Positions 26,440 to 36,084 of a stretch of DNA of 47,999 nt are shown piece after piece. The stretch's first letter is position 1. Each line of letters opens with the position of its first letter. Under the pieces are notes generated by a model, which was given only the letters and a program-made list of their open reading frames with translations, was not told where the DNA came from and made no database searches. This DNA is from Membranihabitans marinus (GTDB lineage: Bacteria > Bacteroidota > Bacteroidia > Chitinophagales > Saprospiraceae). The position numbers and the translations under genes are program-made. The stretch lies in contig NZ_JAJQYA010000039.1 in NCBI RefSeq assembly GCF_021729155.1, positions 2,872-50,870 of the forward strand, in the 5' to 3' direction.

Positions 26440-27290
26440 TCTCCCTTGTTTCCCCTGGTTTTCTCTAGTTTCCACAAGAGTTACTTGCGTCCACTTGAGT
26501 TAATCGAGCCCCCTAGAATCCAATAAGTCTAAATGCAACAAGTGCAACAAATCCTCTTGTTTCCCCTTCTATCGCCTTGTTTTCTCTTGTTTCCGCATGA
26601 GTTCCTTGCGTCCACTTGAGTTAACCGATCCACATAAAATCCAAAGAGTCCACATAGATCCACTTAAATCCAACGAATCATCTTATTTACTCTTGTATCA
26701 CCTTGTTTTCTCTTCTTTCCACATGAGTTCCTTGTGTCCACTTGAGCTAATCGAGCCCCATAGAATCCAATAAGTCCACATAGATACACTTACGTCCAAT
26801 GAATCCTTTTGTTTACTCTTGTATCACTTTGATTTCTCTTCTTTCCACAAGAGTTACTTGCGTCCACTTGAGTTAATCGAGCCCCCTAGAATCCAATGAG
26901 TCCACATAGATCCACTTAAATCCAACGAATCATCTTGTCTGTCCTTGTTTCACCTTATTTACCCTTGTATCACCTTGTTTTCTCTTCTTTCCACATGAAT
27001 TCCTTGCGTCCACTTGAGTTAACCGATCCACATAAAATCCAAAGAATCCACATAGATCCACTTAAATCCAACGAATCATCTTGTTGTCCTTGTTTCACCT
27101 TATTTACTCTTGTATCACCTTCATTTCTCTTCTTTCCGCATGAGTTCCTTTCGTCCACTTGAGTTTATCGAGCCCCCTAAAATCCAAAGAGTCCACATAG
27201 ATCCACTTGAGTCCAATAAATCCTCTTGGTTCCGCTTGGATTTAATAGAGACCAACGAATCCTTATGGTTCCGCTTGCTCCCCTTAAGCC
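26440..27290. repeat. Long-unit tandem array, about 121-146 bp per copy
   Basis: Six imperfect copies can be aligned on the word GTCCACTTGAG (or GTCCACTTGAGC), found at about 26489, 26610, 26735, 26862, 27008 and 27152. Each contains TTTCTCTTCTTTCC, CATGAGTTCCTTGCG, TTAATCGAGCCCC, AATCCAA and CACATAGATCCACTT. The last two units are about 20 bp longer because of an added CTTGTTTCACCTTATTTA segment. The purine/pyrimidine bias is strong (plus strand pyrimidine-rich). Short open frames cross it on both strands but none looks like a protein. Confidence 0.8.
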
Positions 27291-27525
27291 CACCTATAAT
27301 TCGACTGTATAATGTTATACACATTAATAAACTAAATACTTCAGTATAATATCAATTTCTTACTTTCCACTAATTAAACAAAATATATGGCATGAATTGG
27401 CTTCAATTTAAATTCGATAAATGACCAATGATATTGGCATCAATCAGTTATGTCATTCATAAAATAAATTTCAATTCTCAACCTTACAATACTTTTCATA
27501 TCTTTCACATTGAAAAAAAGAAATA

Positions 27526-28836
27526 ATGAAAAAAATAGCATTACACTGGCAAATTTTGATTGGAATGTTTGTAGGGATTCTAATTGGATTTGTGGCAGTA
27601 CAAATTAATGGTGGAGATTTTATAGCGGATTGGATAAAGCCTTTTGGTGCTATATTTATCAACTTATTAAAACTCATCGCAGTACCATTAATTATTGTAT
27701 CCCTACTCAATGGTATAGGTGACTTACAAGATATTTCTAAGTTATCCAAAATGGGGACAAGGACCATCCTTATTTATATATGTACCACAATAATAGCTGT
27801 TACCGTAGGTTTAATAACCGTAAATACTTTTGGACCGGGATATAAAATTAAAGAAGAGACCAGAAATAATCTTCTTGAAAATTACGCCTCTGATGCCAGT
27901 GGTAAAATCGAAATGGCCATGAGTCAAAAAGACCAAGGTCCTCTTCAACCTTTAGTTGACATTGTCCCCGACAATATTTTCAGAGCCATGACTGAAAATG
28001 GCAGTATGTTACAGGTAATATTTTTCATTATATTTTTTGGCATTGCATTAATTCTAATCGATCCCAAAGACGCAGCACCGGTCAAGGCATTTGTCAAAGG
28101 TGTCAATGAAGTCATCCTCAAACTCATTGACATCATCATGTTGGCAGCCCCCTATGGGGTATTGGCCTTAATGGCTTCATTAGTTGTCGAAGCACCGAGT
28201 TTAGATCTTTTTCAAGCATTGTTATGGTATGGATTCTGTGTAATTTTGGGCTTGGCCATTATGATATTTGTATTTTATCCTTTGGTTGCCAAAGCCTACA
28301 CTGGCTTTAGTTATCGTTCTTTTTTCAATGGCATATCTCCAGCCCAACTCCTCGCCTTTTCTACGAGTTCTAGTGCAGCTACCTTACCTGTCACCATGGA
28401 GCGTGTCACAGAGCATATGGGAGTGGATGAAGAAGTCAGTAGTTTTGTACTGCCCATTGGTGCGACCATCAATATGGATGGCACCAGTCTATACCAAGCC
28501 GTAGCTGCTGTATTTATTGCCCAAGCACTGAATATCGATTTGACTTTTACAGATCAAATAATGATTGTAGTCACTGCCACTTTGGCTTCTATAGGTTCGG
28601 CCGCAGTTCCAGGTGCCGGTATGGTCATGTTGGTTATCGTCCTGGGTTCTGTAGGCATACCGGAGGCCGGTCTTGCATTGATATTTGCGGTAGATCGTCC
28701 CCTAGACATGGCTAGAACCGTAGTCAATGTTACAGGAGACGCCAGTGTGTCTATGATTGTCGCCAAATCACTGAATAAATTAGGCATACCACATCCAAAA
28801 GGTTTGAAAGATCACTATGTTCCCCCTTCAGAATAG
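27526..28836 (+). CDS. Dicarboxylate/amino acid:cation symporter (DAACS family)
   Basis: 436 residues with eight membrane helices and two re-entrant hairpins, as in GltP/GltT/DctA proteins. It would import glutamate, aspartate or C4-dicarboxylates with Na+ or H+. The serine-rich hairpin (FSTSSSAATLPVTME) and the substrate/cation motif INMDGTSLYQAVAAVFIAQ are intact, as is the C-terminal DRPLDMARTVVNVTGD. The presence of Na+-NQR in the window makes sodium coupling plausible. The substrate cannot be decided from sequence alone. It converges with the corA-like gene, with only 4 bp between stop codons. Confidence 0.93.
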   Translation: MKKIALHWQILIGMFVGILIGFVAVQINGGDFIADWIKPFGAIFINLLKLIAVPLIIVSLLNGIGDLQDISKLSKMGTRTILIYICTTIIAVTVGLITVNTFGPGYKIKEETRNNLLENYASDASGKIEMAMSQKDQGPLQPLVDIVPDNIFRAMTENGSMLQVIFFIIFFGIALILIDPKDAAPVKAFVKGVNEVILKLIDIIMLAAPYGVLALMASLVVEAPSLDLFQALLWYGFCVILGLAIMIFVFYPLVAKAYTGFSYRSFFNGISPAQLLAFSTSSSAATLPVTMERVTEHMGVDEEVSSFVLPIGATINMDGTSLYQAVAAVFIAQALNIDLTFTDQIMIVVTATLASIGSAAVPGAGMVMLVIVLGSVGIPEAGLALIFAVDRPLDMARTVVNVTGDASVSMIVAKSLNKLGIPHPKGLKDHYVPPSE

Positions 28837-28840
28837 TTTT

Positions 28841-29791
28841 CTAAAACAAATTTTTACGCCTAAAGAACAACAATAGGATAAGAGACAATCCTATAGACAT
28901 GCCCACAATAATATAGAAGGCAAATGGATGATTGCTCAAGGGAAGACCTTCGACATTCATACCGTAAAAACTGGCTATAAGTGTGGGCAACAATAACACA
29001 ACGGTAATTATAGTCAATCGATTTACAAATAAATTCAGGTTATTTGAAATGATAGAAGCATATGCCTCCATGGTACCATTTAAGATATTGGTGTGTATAT
29101 TGGCCATCTCAAGGGCCTGAGAATTGTCGATAATAACATCTTCGAATAAGTCAGTCAATTCTTCGTCATCGCCAATACGCAAGAAGTCCGTCCTCTTCAT
29201 TTTCATCTTTAACAATTCGTTGGAGCTTAAAGAATTTATAAAATATACCAAACTCTTTTCAATCCGAAGCAATTGCTTCAAATCCGAACTTTGACTACTG
29301 TTGTACAATTCCGACTCTACAAGGTGTCGCTTTAAATTCAATTTCTTCAAACAAGCCAAAAAACGAATCACAATTTGCTCGAATAATCGCAATACAAAAA
29401 GAGCCCCATTACTGGGATCCCAATCCTTTACTCGGCTTTCAATAAATCGTTGCAAAATAGGATCGTCTTGACCGGATATGGTAATAATATGATCATTGGT
29501 CAAGATAATGCCAATAGGGGCAGTAAAATATACGGCTTCGTTTTCTTGGTCTTTTTCATTGATAATGGCTGAATTCACCAAAATCAAACGAGCTTCTTCT
29601 TCACGCTCATATCTTGAACGTTCATCAATATCTAATGCATCGGTAAAAAAATCGATAGGCACTTCAAAAAAATCTGCCAGTTCGTTGAGCTCATTGGGAG
29701 CAAAGGGAGGCTTGATATTAATCCAGCAACCAGGCTGTATAGAATCCAGCTCTATGACTTTTCCGCTTTCTTTGATAAGGTATTGGATCAT
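28841..29791 (-). CDS. corA: CorA-type magnesium/divalent cation channel
   Basis: 316 residues. It has a large N-terminal cytoplasmic domain, a long stalk helix and two C-terminal membrane helices (about 256-275 and 286-307). The signature GMN follows the first helix at 277-279 (YGMN), and the tail ends in basic residues (FFRRKNLF). CorA channels carry Mg2+ and sometimes Co2+ or Ni2+. The protein is more like the short Bacteroidota/TM-type CorA than the E. coli enzyme. The start is an ATG at 29791. It is a single gene, convergent with the symporter. Confidence 0.93.
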   Translation of the reverse strand: MIQYLIKESGKVIELDSIQPGCWINIKPPFAPNELNELADFFEVPIDFFTDALDIDERSRYEREEEARLILVNSAIINEKDQENEAVYFTAPIGIILTNDHIITISGQDDPILQRFIESRVKDWDPSNGALFVLRLFEQIVIRFLACLKKLNLKRHLVESELYNSSQSSDLKQLLRIEKSLVYFINSLSSNELLKMKMKRTDFLRIGDDEELTDLFEDVIIDNSQALEMANIHTNILNGTMEAYASIISNNLNLFVNRLTIITVVLLLPTLIASFYGMNVEGLPLSNHPFAFYIIVGMSIGLSLILLLFFRRKNLF

Positions 29792-30003
29792 TGCTTGTCG
29801 ATTCCATTATTTGAGTAAATTTTATTCAAGTACAAGTATAAAACATCTCGCTCACAAAAAAAATTTTAATTTCTAACGACGATGTAAATTTATATTTAAT
29901 TCACATTTGACCTTTATCGAAAAATTTAATAATGCGAAGCGGAGCATTGAATTTGAAAAGGCAATTTATTATCGCCTAAATTCCCCTATCTCTATTTATG
30001 GAC

Positions 30004-31245
30004 TTAGGTAAAACGCAAGGTTTTGGAAGGATTTATTTTGGACAATATCATGGCTGGTAAAAACATAAAAAGAAAACACATCAACAATGTCAGCACGTTG
30101 ATAAACAATATGAATTCTAGGTTAAATTCTATTGGAACGGCGTCTATATAATAATCGGCTTCTTTTAGTTTAAACCATTTCCATTGCTGTTGAGCAAACC
30201 CCAATCCCAAGGCCACAAAGTTGCCAATTCCCAATCCAATTAAAAGTATTCTCAGCGCCAAATAAATGAAAATACGTCGAATTTTTGCATCGGTTGCTCC
30301 AATGGCTTTAAACAAACCTATCAATTGCACCTTTTCCATTACCAAGATAAAAAATACGGTGACCATATTGATAATACATACAATCAACAATAAGCCAATA
30401 ATGATTTTTTCATTGGTTTCCTGCAAACGCACCCAATTAAAAATATCGCTAAATAGTTCTTCTATACTATAATTAAATAGTTCTGAAGGGATTATATTTT
30501 CATAAATAAAATTGTCGTATTCTGCAATATCTCTTGGGTCGTCCAGCACTATTTCATAACTGGTAAATTCTTTATCGCCAAAATTCAGCACTTCCGCTAC
30601 ATCTTTCCGCTGTACGAAAATTATTTTTTCATCATATTCCAATAACCCTGTATTATAAATACCAGCCACCTTAAACCGACGAGGAATTTCTTTACCGTCT
30701 CGTACAAAATTTAGAATTAAATATTGACCGATTTTAGTATTCAGTTTTCGATTGATTTCCTCAGACAACAATACAGATCGAGGCTGAACCATAAAACTAT
30801 CTAGACTGCCCTCAACCACAAATTTTCTAAGAACGTCGTAGGGATAGTCATCGTCAATCCCTCTAAGGATACTCCCTTCCAACTCGGTATTATTTTGCAA
30901 TATCACAGGATACTGTATAATCCCTGTCACTGATTTCACCGCACCTATACTGCCTTGTGAACGCAGGTCAACTCCTTTGATCTCGTCAATGGTTTGGTCC
31001 GAAAGATGAATGGCTTCGGCATCAAAAAAATCATTCATATAATTGGCGCTAATATGAATATGACCCCAAAAATTATATATTTTATTACTGATCTGATTTT
31101 GGAATCCATTGGTGATTGCACTGGTAAGTATCATCACTGTTACACTGAGGGCTACACTCAATATACCCAACAAGAGCATAAATCTTGTAAATCGCGCGCC
31201 TTGCCCAACGCCTATCTTTTTTGCTATATACCAAATGTGTTTCAT
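30004..31245 (-). CDS. FtsX-like permease family protein (LolC/LolE type)
   Basis: 413 residues. One N-terminal helix (about 20-45), a periplasmic domain of about 230 residues and three C-terminal helices (about 275-400) give the MacB/LolCE/FtsX layout. The start MKHIWYIAKKIGVGQGARFTRF and the helix TSAITNGFQNQISNKIYNFWGHIHI are typical of Bacteroidota members of the lipoprotein-releasing group. Such permeases work with an ATPase (LolD-like), which is not encoded next to it here. Lipoprotein release is therefore likely but not proven. It is divergent from tyrS, 83 bp away. Confidence 0.88.
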   Translation of the reverse strand: MKHIWYIAKKIGVGQGARFTRFMLLLGILSVALSVTVMILTSAITNGFQNQISNKIYNFWGHIHISANYMNDFFDAEAIHLSDQTIDEIKGVDLRSQGSIGAVKSVTGIIQYPVILQNNTELEGSILRGIDDDYPYDVLRKFVVEGSLDSFMVQPRSVLLSEEINRKLNTKIGQYLILNFVRDGKEIPRRFKVAGIYNTGLLEYDEKIIFVQRKDVAEVLNFGDKEFTSYEIVLDDPRDIAEYDNFIYENIIPSELFNYSIEELFSDIFNWVRLQETNEKIIIGLLLIVCIINMVTVFFILVMEKVQLIGLFKAIGATDAKIRRIFIYLALRILLIGLGIGNFVALGLGFAQQQWKWFKLKEADYYIDAVPIEFNLEFILFINVLTLLMCFLFMFLPAMILSKINPSKTLRFT

Positions 31246-31328
31246 AGAATGTTTTGCAATTTGGTAAATTCTTTAGATTTTTGGCAATTAAATGTGATAT
31301 TGTTTTCAAATAGTAAAAATAAATAAAA

Positions 31329-32597
31329 ATGACCTTTTTAGAAATAATGAAATGGCGAGGAATGATTCAAGATGTGACACCAGGTCTCGATGAGTATTTA
31401 GCCCAAAACAAAACCAAGGCTTATATTGGATTCGATCCTACTGCCCCTTCATTAACCATAGGCAACTATGTGCAAATAATGTCGCTTACCCATTTTCAAC
31501 AAGCTGGACATATTCCAGTGGTTTTAATGGGAGGAGCCACCGGAAGGATTGGAGACCCCTCATTCAAGGACGAGGAGCGCAGTTTGAAGACTACAGAGGA
31601 AATCGAGCGCAACTTACAACATCAAAAAGAACAATTTTACCGCATTCTCAACTTTGAAAGCGGAGACAATAAAGCGATAATGGTCAACAATTATGATTTC
31701 TACAGCAATATGAATGTCTTAGATTTTCTAAGAGATGCTGGAAAAACATTAACGGTGAACTATATGATGGCCAAAGAAAGTGTAAAAAAGAGAATTGAGA
31801 CCGGTCTCTCTTTTACCGAATTTAGTTATCAAATGCTTCAAGCCTATGATTTTCAATTGTTGTATCAAAACTATGGCATTCGACTGCAAATGGGAGGGTC
31901 TGACCAATGGGGCAATATCACATCGGGCACGGAATTTATTCGTCGCAATTTGGGAGAAAAGGCTTACGCACTAACATCTCCCCTATTGACCAAAGCAGAT
32001 GGGTCCAAATTTGGAAAATCTACAGAGGGGAATATTTGGTTAGATCCAGAATTGACTTCACCGTACAAGTTTTATCAATTTTGGTTAAATGCCGACGATA
32101 GAGATATCGAAAAATACATTAAAATCTTTTCTCTCAAACCAATATCAGAATTGGATGAACTCCTCAAAACGGAAACTGATCCAAGAAATCTCAAACGCAT
32201 TCTTGCTGAAGAATTGACGATTAGAATTCACGGTGAAGAAAACTTCAAAGGGGTGCAAAAAGTTTCGGAATTGTTATTTAACAACAAAGTCGATAAAGAT
32301 TTTATCCACCAATTGACACCTTCCGAATTAAAAGCTATATCTGGTGAAATCCCATCATTTACCATAGCCAAAGAAGAATTAACCTCTACTGATCTTATCT
32401 CCTTGATCGTCGGTGAAGACAAAATTTTTAATAGCAATGGAGAAGCGAGAAGGGCCATTAAAGGAAAGGCCTTAGCCGTCAACAAAGAAAAAGTAACGGA
32501 TAATGAATTTAAGTTGGATCTTTCCCATGTTCTCCAAGGAAAATTTGTATTATTGGAAAACGGTAAAAAGAATAAGTTTATCGTAGAAGTCCAATAA
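31329..32597 (+). CDS. tyrS: Tyrosine--tRNA ligase with altered HIGH motif
   Basis: 422 residues, class Ic synthetase of the bacterial TyrRS type. It activates tyrosine with ATP and charges tRNA-Tyr. Y32 in AYIGFDPT matches the tyrosine-binding residue. GGSDQWGNITSGTE and the KMSKS-type loop KFGKS (227-231) are intact, and a C-terminal S4-like RNA-binding domain spans about 350-420 (ARRAIKGKALAVN). The HIGH motif reads TIGN (43-46, in APSLTIGNYVQ), so both histidines are replaced; Asn at the second place occurs in some TyrRS, while Thr at the first is unusual. The next gene starts 4 bp downstream. Confidence 0.95.
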   Translation: MTFLEIMKWRGMIQDVTPGLDEYLAQNKTKAYIGFDPTAPSLTIGNYVQIMSLTHFQQAGHIPVVLMGGATGRIGDPSFKDEERSLKTTEEIERNLQHQKEQFYRILNFESGDNKAIMVNNYDFYSNMNVLDFLRDAGKTLTVNYMMAKESVKKRIETGLSFTEFSYQMLQAYDFQLLYQNYGIRLQMGGSDQWGNITSGTEFIRRNLGEKAYALTSPLLTKADGSKFGKSTEGNIWLDPELTSPYKFYQFWLNADDRDIEKYIKIFSLKPISELDELLKTETDPRNLKRILAEELTIRIHGEENFKGVQKVSELLFNNKVDKDFIHQLTPSELKAISGEIPSFTIAKEELTSTDLISLIVGEDKIFNSNGEARRAIKGKALAVNKEKVTDNEFKLDLSHVLQGKFVLLENGKKNKFIVEVQ

Positions 32598-32601
32598 CAC
32601 T

Positions 32602-33720
32602 ATGAGTAAAATCGGAAGAAAAAAATTCCTAAAACAACTAACTATTGCAGGCGCCACAGGTGGTCTTGCCCTAGCTTGTGATACAGATAAAAAACAGGTT
32701 GTCAATCAACCCAATATTATCACGGAGAAGAAATACAAATGGTACATGGTCACCACTTGGCCTCCAAATTTTCCCGTCATCGGTACAGCTTGTAATCGAT
32801 TTGCCGACAAGGTAAGGGAGATGTCCAATGGCCAGCTCGATATTAGAGTTTACGGGGGCAATGAATTGATTCCACCATTGGAAGTCTTCGATGCCGTGAG
32901 CTCTGGAACATCTCATCTGGGACATGGAGCTTCATACTATTGGACGGGAAAGGTACAATCGGCACAGTTTTTCACCACTGTTCCCATGGGACTCAATGCA
33001 TTGGAACAAACCACTTGGATCAATCACGGAGGTGGAATGCAACTCTGGCGAGATATATACGATCGATTCAATCTTATTCCCTTCGTTTCTGGGAATACAG
33101 CTCTTCAAATGGGAGGATGGTTTAACCGAGAAATCAACAGTGTAGATGATTTCAAATCACTGAAAATGCGTATTCCTGGTTTGGCGGGAAAAATATTGAA
33201 AGACTTAGGTGCAACCCCAGTTTTGGTAGCTGGAGGTGAAATATATACCAATTTGGAAAGAGGGGTTTTGGATGCCACAGAATGGCTAGGCCCATATCAT
33301 GATCGATTAATGGGATTTCACCGTATCGCCAAATACTATTACACACCTGGTTGGCATGAACCGGGCAGCACTTTGGAAATGATCGTCAACAAGGAGGCCT
33401 ACCAATCATTACCCAAACACCTTCAAACCATATTGGAGGTAGCCAATGGGTATTTGAATGATTGGATGACTACGGAGATGCTCTATAGAAATGCCCAATC
33501 CTACCATGAATTAATGAATGAATCCAATTTGGAAATAAGACAGTTTAACGACGATATTTTGGATTCACTGCGGCAAAAAACCGACGAAATCCTCGATCAA
33601 ATGGCTGCAGAAGATGGTGAAATTAAAAAGGTCTACGATTCTTTCCTAGATTTTAAAAAGCAAATGAAAGCCTATAGTTCTATATCGGAAAAATTGTACT
33701 ACAATAAAATAAATAGCTAG
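32602..33720 (+). CDS. TRAP transporter substrate-binding lipoprotein (DctP family)
   Basis: 372 residues. The N-terminus has a basic GRKKFLKQL segment resembling a Tat motif with RK for RR, then GGLALAC with a lipobox cysteine at C26. The mature part matches DctP-type binding proteins of the alpha-keto acid/TakP-like branch: WYMVTTWPPNFP, ELIPPLEVFDAVSSGTSHLGHG, LKMRIPGLAGKILKDLGATPV and GVLDATEWLGPYHD, where the conserved Arg (MRIPG) normally binds a carboxylate. No dctQ or dctM membrane genes are nearby, so its transporter partner is elsewhere or absent. It is wedged between tyrS (4 bp) and the lactonase gene (3 bp), which indicates one transcript. The ligand is unknown; a sugar acid would suit the neighbours. 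Confidence 0.9.
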   Translation: MSKIGRKKFLKQLTIAGATGGLALACDTDKKQVVNQPNIITEKKYKWYMVTTWPPNFPVIGTACNRFADKVREMSNGQLDIRVYGGNELIPPLEVFDAVSSGTSHLGHGASYYWTGKVQSAQFFTTVPMGLNALEQTTWINHGGGMQLWRDIYDRFNLIPFVSGNTALQMGGWFNREINSVDDFKSLKMRIPGLAGKILKDLGATPVLVAGGEIYTNLERGVLDATEWLGPYHDRLMGFHRIAKYYYTPGWHEPGSTLEMIVNKEAYQSLPKHLQTILEVANGYLNDWMTTEMLYRNAQSYHELMNESNLEIRQFNDDILDSLRQKTDEILDQMAAEDGEIKKVYDSFLDFKKQMKAYSSISEKLYYNKINS

Positions 33721-33723
33721 AAT

Positions 33724-34920
33724 ATGATACAGCGAATAATTCAATACACAGCCATTATTTTCATAGTTAACCTGTTTTATGGATGTTCTTCTAATGAAAA
33801 TCAAAATCAATCTAATAATAGCGAAAACATGAACAATAAAAAATTTCACGCCTTTGTAGGCACTTACACTGCATTTGCCACCAATGGATTGGAAAAATCT
33901 AAGGGAATATATTCCATCTATACTTCACCGGAAGATGGATCTATCACTCTAGATACCTTGTCTTACGCCGTAGATAATCCCAATTTTTTGGCTTTATCTG
34001 CGGATGAAAAATATCTCTATGCTTCTGGGGACAACGACACAGCCGAAACGATTAAAGGTGTAATTCACGCCTTTGAAGTATTAGAAGACAATACCCTTCG
34101 ATATATCAATACCCAATCTTCTTTGGGCAACTCAGCCTGTCATGTCGCTTTGGACAAAAATAATAAATTTGCCTTTGTAGCCAATTACAGCAGCGGAGTA
34201 TCGGCAGTCTATAACATAGAAGCAAATGGTGGTTTATCTGCCCCAATACACAAGTTTGAATTTGAAGGTTCTGGTCCGCATAAAAATCAAAAATCTTCAC
34301 ACCCACATCAAACCACGATATCCCCTGACAATAAATTTGCCTACATCCCAGATTTGGGAACGGATAGAATCCATGCCTTTAGAATATTATCCGATGAAAA
34401 CAAAGTTGTAAAAGCTGATATCGAAGACATCACCCTTCCTCCGGGATCGGGACCTAGACACATGACCTTTCACCCCAATGGCAAATTTGCCTATGTAATC
34501 AATGAACTCAACAGCACTTTGCAAAGCTTTGAATACGATGCAGAAACTGGATTTTTAAAGAAAATTGCCCTGTATTCCACCTTGCCTGAGGGTTACGAAG
34601 ATGTAAGTTATTGTGCGGATATTCATATCGATCCTAGTGGCGAGTTTTTATATGGTAGCAATAGAGGACACAATTCCTTAGTCGGCTATAAAATCAACCA
34701 GAATACTGGAGAATTGGAGGTCATAGGACATTATTCGGTAGAGGGCAATTGGCCAAGAAATTTTGCCATCAGTCCGAATGGTGAATTCGTATATGTAGCC
34801 AATCGGAAAACTGGAAATATCACTACCTTAAAAAGAGATTTAACCACAGGACAATTGAGTTTGGTAGATTCCAGCTATCAAGATATAAATGAACCAGTCT
34901 GCGTATTATTTTCCAAATAA
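33724..34920 (+). CDS. Lactonase family lipoprotein (6-phosphogluconolactonase-type beta-propeller)
   Basis: 398 residues. A lipoprotein signal peptide ends at C21 (FYGCSSN), then a Ser/Asn-rich linker precedes a seven-bladed propeller of the YbhE/Pgl lactonase family. Diagnostic segments are FVGTYTAFATNG, SSHPHQTTISPDNKFAYIPDLG, LPPGSGPRHMTFHPNGKFAYV and GNWPRNFAISPNGEFVYVANR. Family members hydrolyse sugar lactones to the acid. The lipid anchor puts it in the envelope, so phosphorylated cytoplasmic lactone is an unlikely substrate. It lies 3 bp after the TRAP binding protein gene and 55 bp before the oxidoreductase gene, a likely source of lactone. Confidence 0.92.
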   Translation: MIQRIIQYTAIIFIVNLFYGCSSNENQNQSNNSENMNNKKFHAFVGTYTAFATNGLEKSKGIYSIYTSPEDGSITLDTLSYAVDNPNFLALSADEKYLYASGDNDTAETIKGVIHAFEVLEDNTLRYINTQSSLGNSACHVALDKNNKFAFVANYSSGVSAVYNIEANGGLSAPIHKFEFEGSGPHKNQKSSHPHQTTISPDNKFAYIPDLGTDRIHAFRILSDENKVVKADIEDITLPPGSGPRHMTFHPNGKFAYVINELNSTLQSFEYDAETGFLKKIALYSTLPEGYEDVSYCADIHIDPSGEFLYGSNRGHNSLVGYKINQNTGELEVIGHYSVEGNWPRNFAISPNGEFVYVANRKTGNITTLKRDLTTGQLSLVDSSYQDINEPVCVLFSK

Positions 34921-34975
34921 ATGTTTTACTTTTAGGGTGATAGGATATTTATAGAGAATAAAAATCGATTACCCG

Positions 34976-36073
34976 ATGACACAGAATAGAAGGAAGTTTT
35001 TAAAAACGACAGCGGCCACTTCACTGTCCCTCGGAATAACTATGCCTAATTTGTTTGCCAACCAACATCGGAAAAAGGAAAAGCGATTGGGTATAGCTAT
35101 TTTGGGTTTAGGGGGGTATGGAGGAGGACAGGTGGCTCCAGCGCTGTTAGAGACAAAGTATTGTTACTTAGCTGGAATTGTCACAGGTAGTCCAGAAAAA
35201 ATTCCCGAATGGCAGGAAAAGTATAATATACCAGATAAAAACGTATACAATTACGACAATTTCGATTCAATAGCCGACAACTCGGACATAGATATTGTCT
35301 ATGTAGTCACTCCCAATGCCCTGCATATGCCTTTTGTTCTAAGGGCAGCTGCAGCTGGTAAACATGTGATATGTGAAAAGCCGATGGACATATCATCGGC
35401 AAATTGTCAAATAATGATGGATGCTTGTAAAAAAGCAAAGCGAAAATTACAGATTGGTTATCGTCTGCGATATGAGCCCAGACATTTAAAGTTAATGGAA
35501 CTGGCTAAAACCAAACCTTTTGGCAAAATTCAATCCATAGATACCAATTTTTCATTTTACGGAATCAACAACAGCAATTGGAGATTTACCGACCCAGCTC
35601 TTTCGGGAGGAGGTCCATTAATGGATATAGGAATATATTGTTTAGACGCTTGCCGGTATGCCACAGGGTTGGAACCTTTATCTATTACTGCCCAAAAGTA
35701 CAAGACCGTCATGGACAAATTGCCGGGAATGGAGGAATCCATATTTTGGCAAATGACATTTGATGACGGCATAGTCGCCAATTGCGGGACCAGCTATGTA
35801 GCGAGAAGAAATTATATCTGGATATCGGCAGAAAAGGGCAATTACGGTATAGAGCCGGCTTTCTCCTACAGAGGCCTTGTAGGCAAGATCAAAGATCAAG
35901 TGATGGAGGATACTTCTACCGTACGACAACAAGCCCTGCAAATGGATGCCTATGCCCAGAATATACTAATGGATACAGAGGTTGTTGCCTCTGGAGAACA
36001 TGGCAAACAAGACATGATTTATATAGAAGCCATTTATGAAGCAGCGGAAACAGGAAAAACCATATTGTTTTAA
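34976..36073 (+). CDS. Tat-exported Gfo/Idh/MocA family oxidoreductase
   Basis: 365 residues. The N-terminus carries a twin-arginine signal (NRRKFLK at 4-10, then a mild hydrophobic stretch ending LFANQ). The Rossmann domain starts IAILGLGGYGGGQVAPALLE and includes VVTPNALHMPFV and the family motif CEKPMD. The C-terminal domain has GGGPLMDIGIYCLDACRY. The layout is that of glucose-fructose oxidoreductase-like proteins, which keep NADP(H) bound when exported and convert sugars to lactones while reducing a partner. The preceding lactonase fits such a role, though the real substrate is not shown. It is followed by hairpin repeats. Confidence 0.92.
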   Translation: MTQNRRKFLKTTAATSLSLGITMPNLFANQHRKKEKRLGIAILGLGGYGGGQVAPALLETKYCYLAGIVTGSPEKIPEWQEKYNIPDKNVYNYDNFDSIADNSDIDIVYVVTPNALHMPFVLRAAAAGKHVICEKPMDISSANCQIMMDACKKAKRKLQIGYRLRYEPRHLKLMELAKTKPFGKIQSIDTNFSFYGINNSNWRFTDPALSGGGPLMDIGIYCLDACRYATGLEPLSITAQKYKTVMDKLPGMEESIFWQMTFDDGIVANCGTSYVARRNYIWISAEKGNYGIEPAFSYRGLVGKIKDQVMEDTSTVRQQALQMDAYAQNILMDTEVVASGEHGKQDMIYIEAIYEAAETGKTILF

Positions 36074-36084
36074 TTCCCGAATGA

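Noticed and set aside
26935-27349. Several 60-79-codon open frames on both strands
   Set aside because: They fall in the long-unit tandem array, overlap on opposite strands and have repeat-driven composition.
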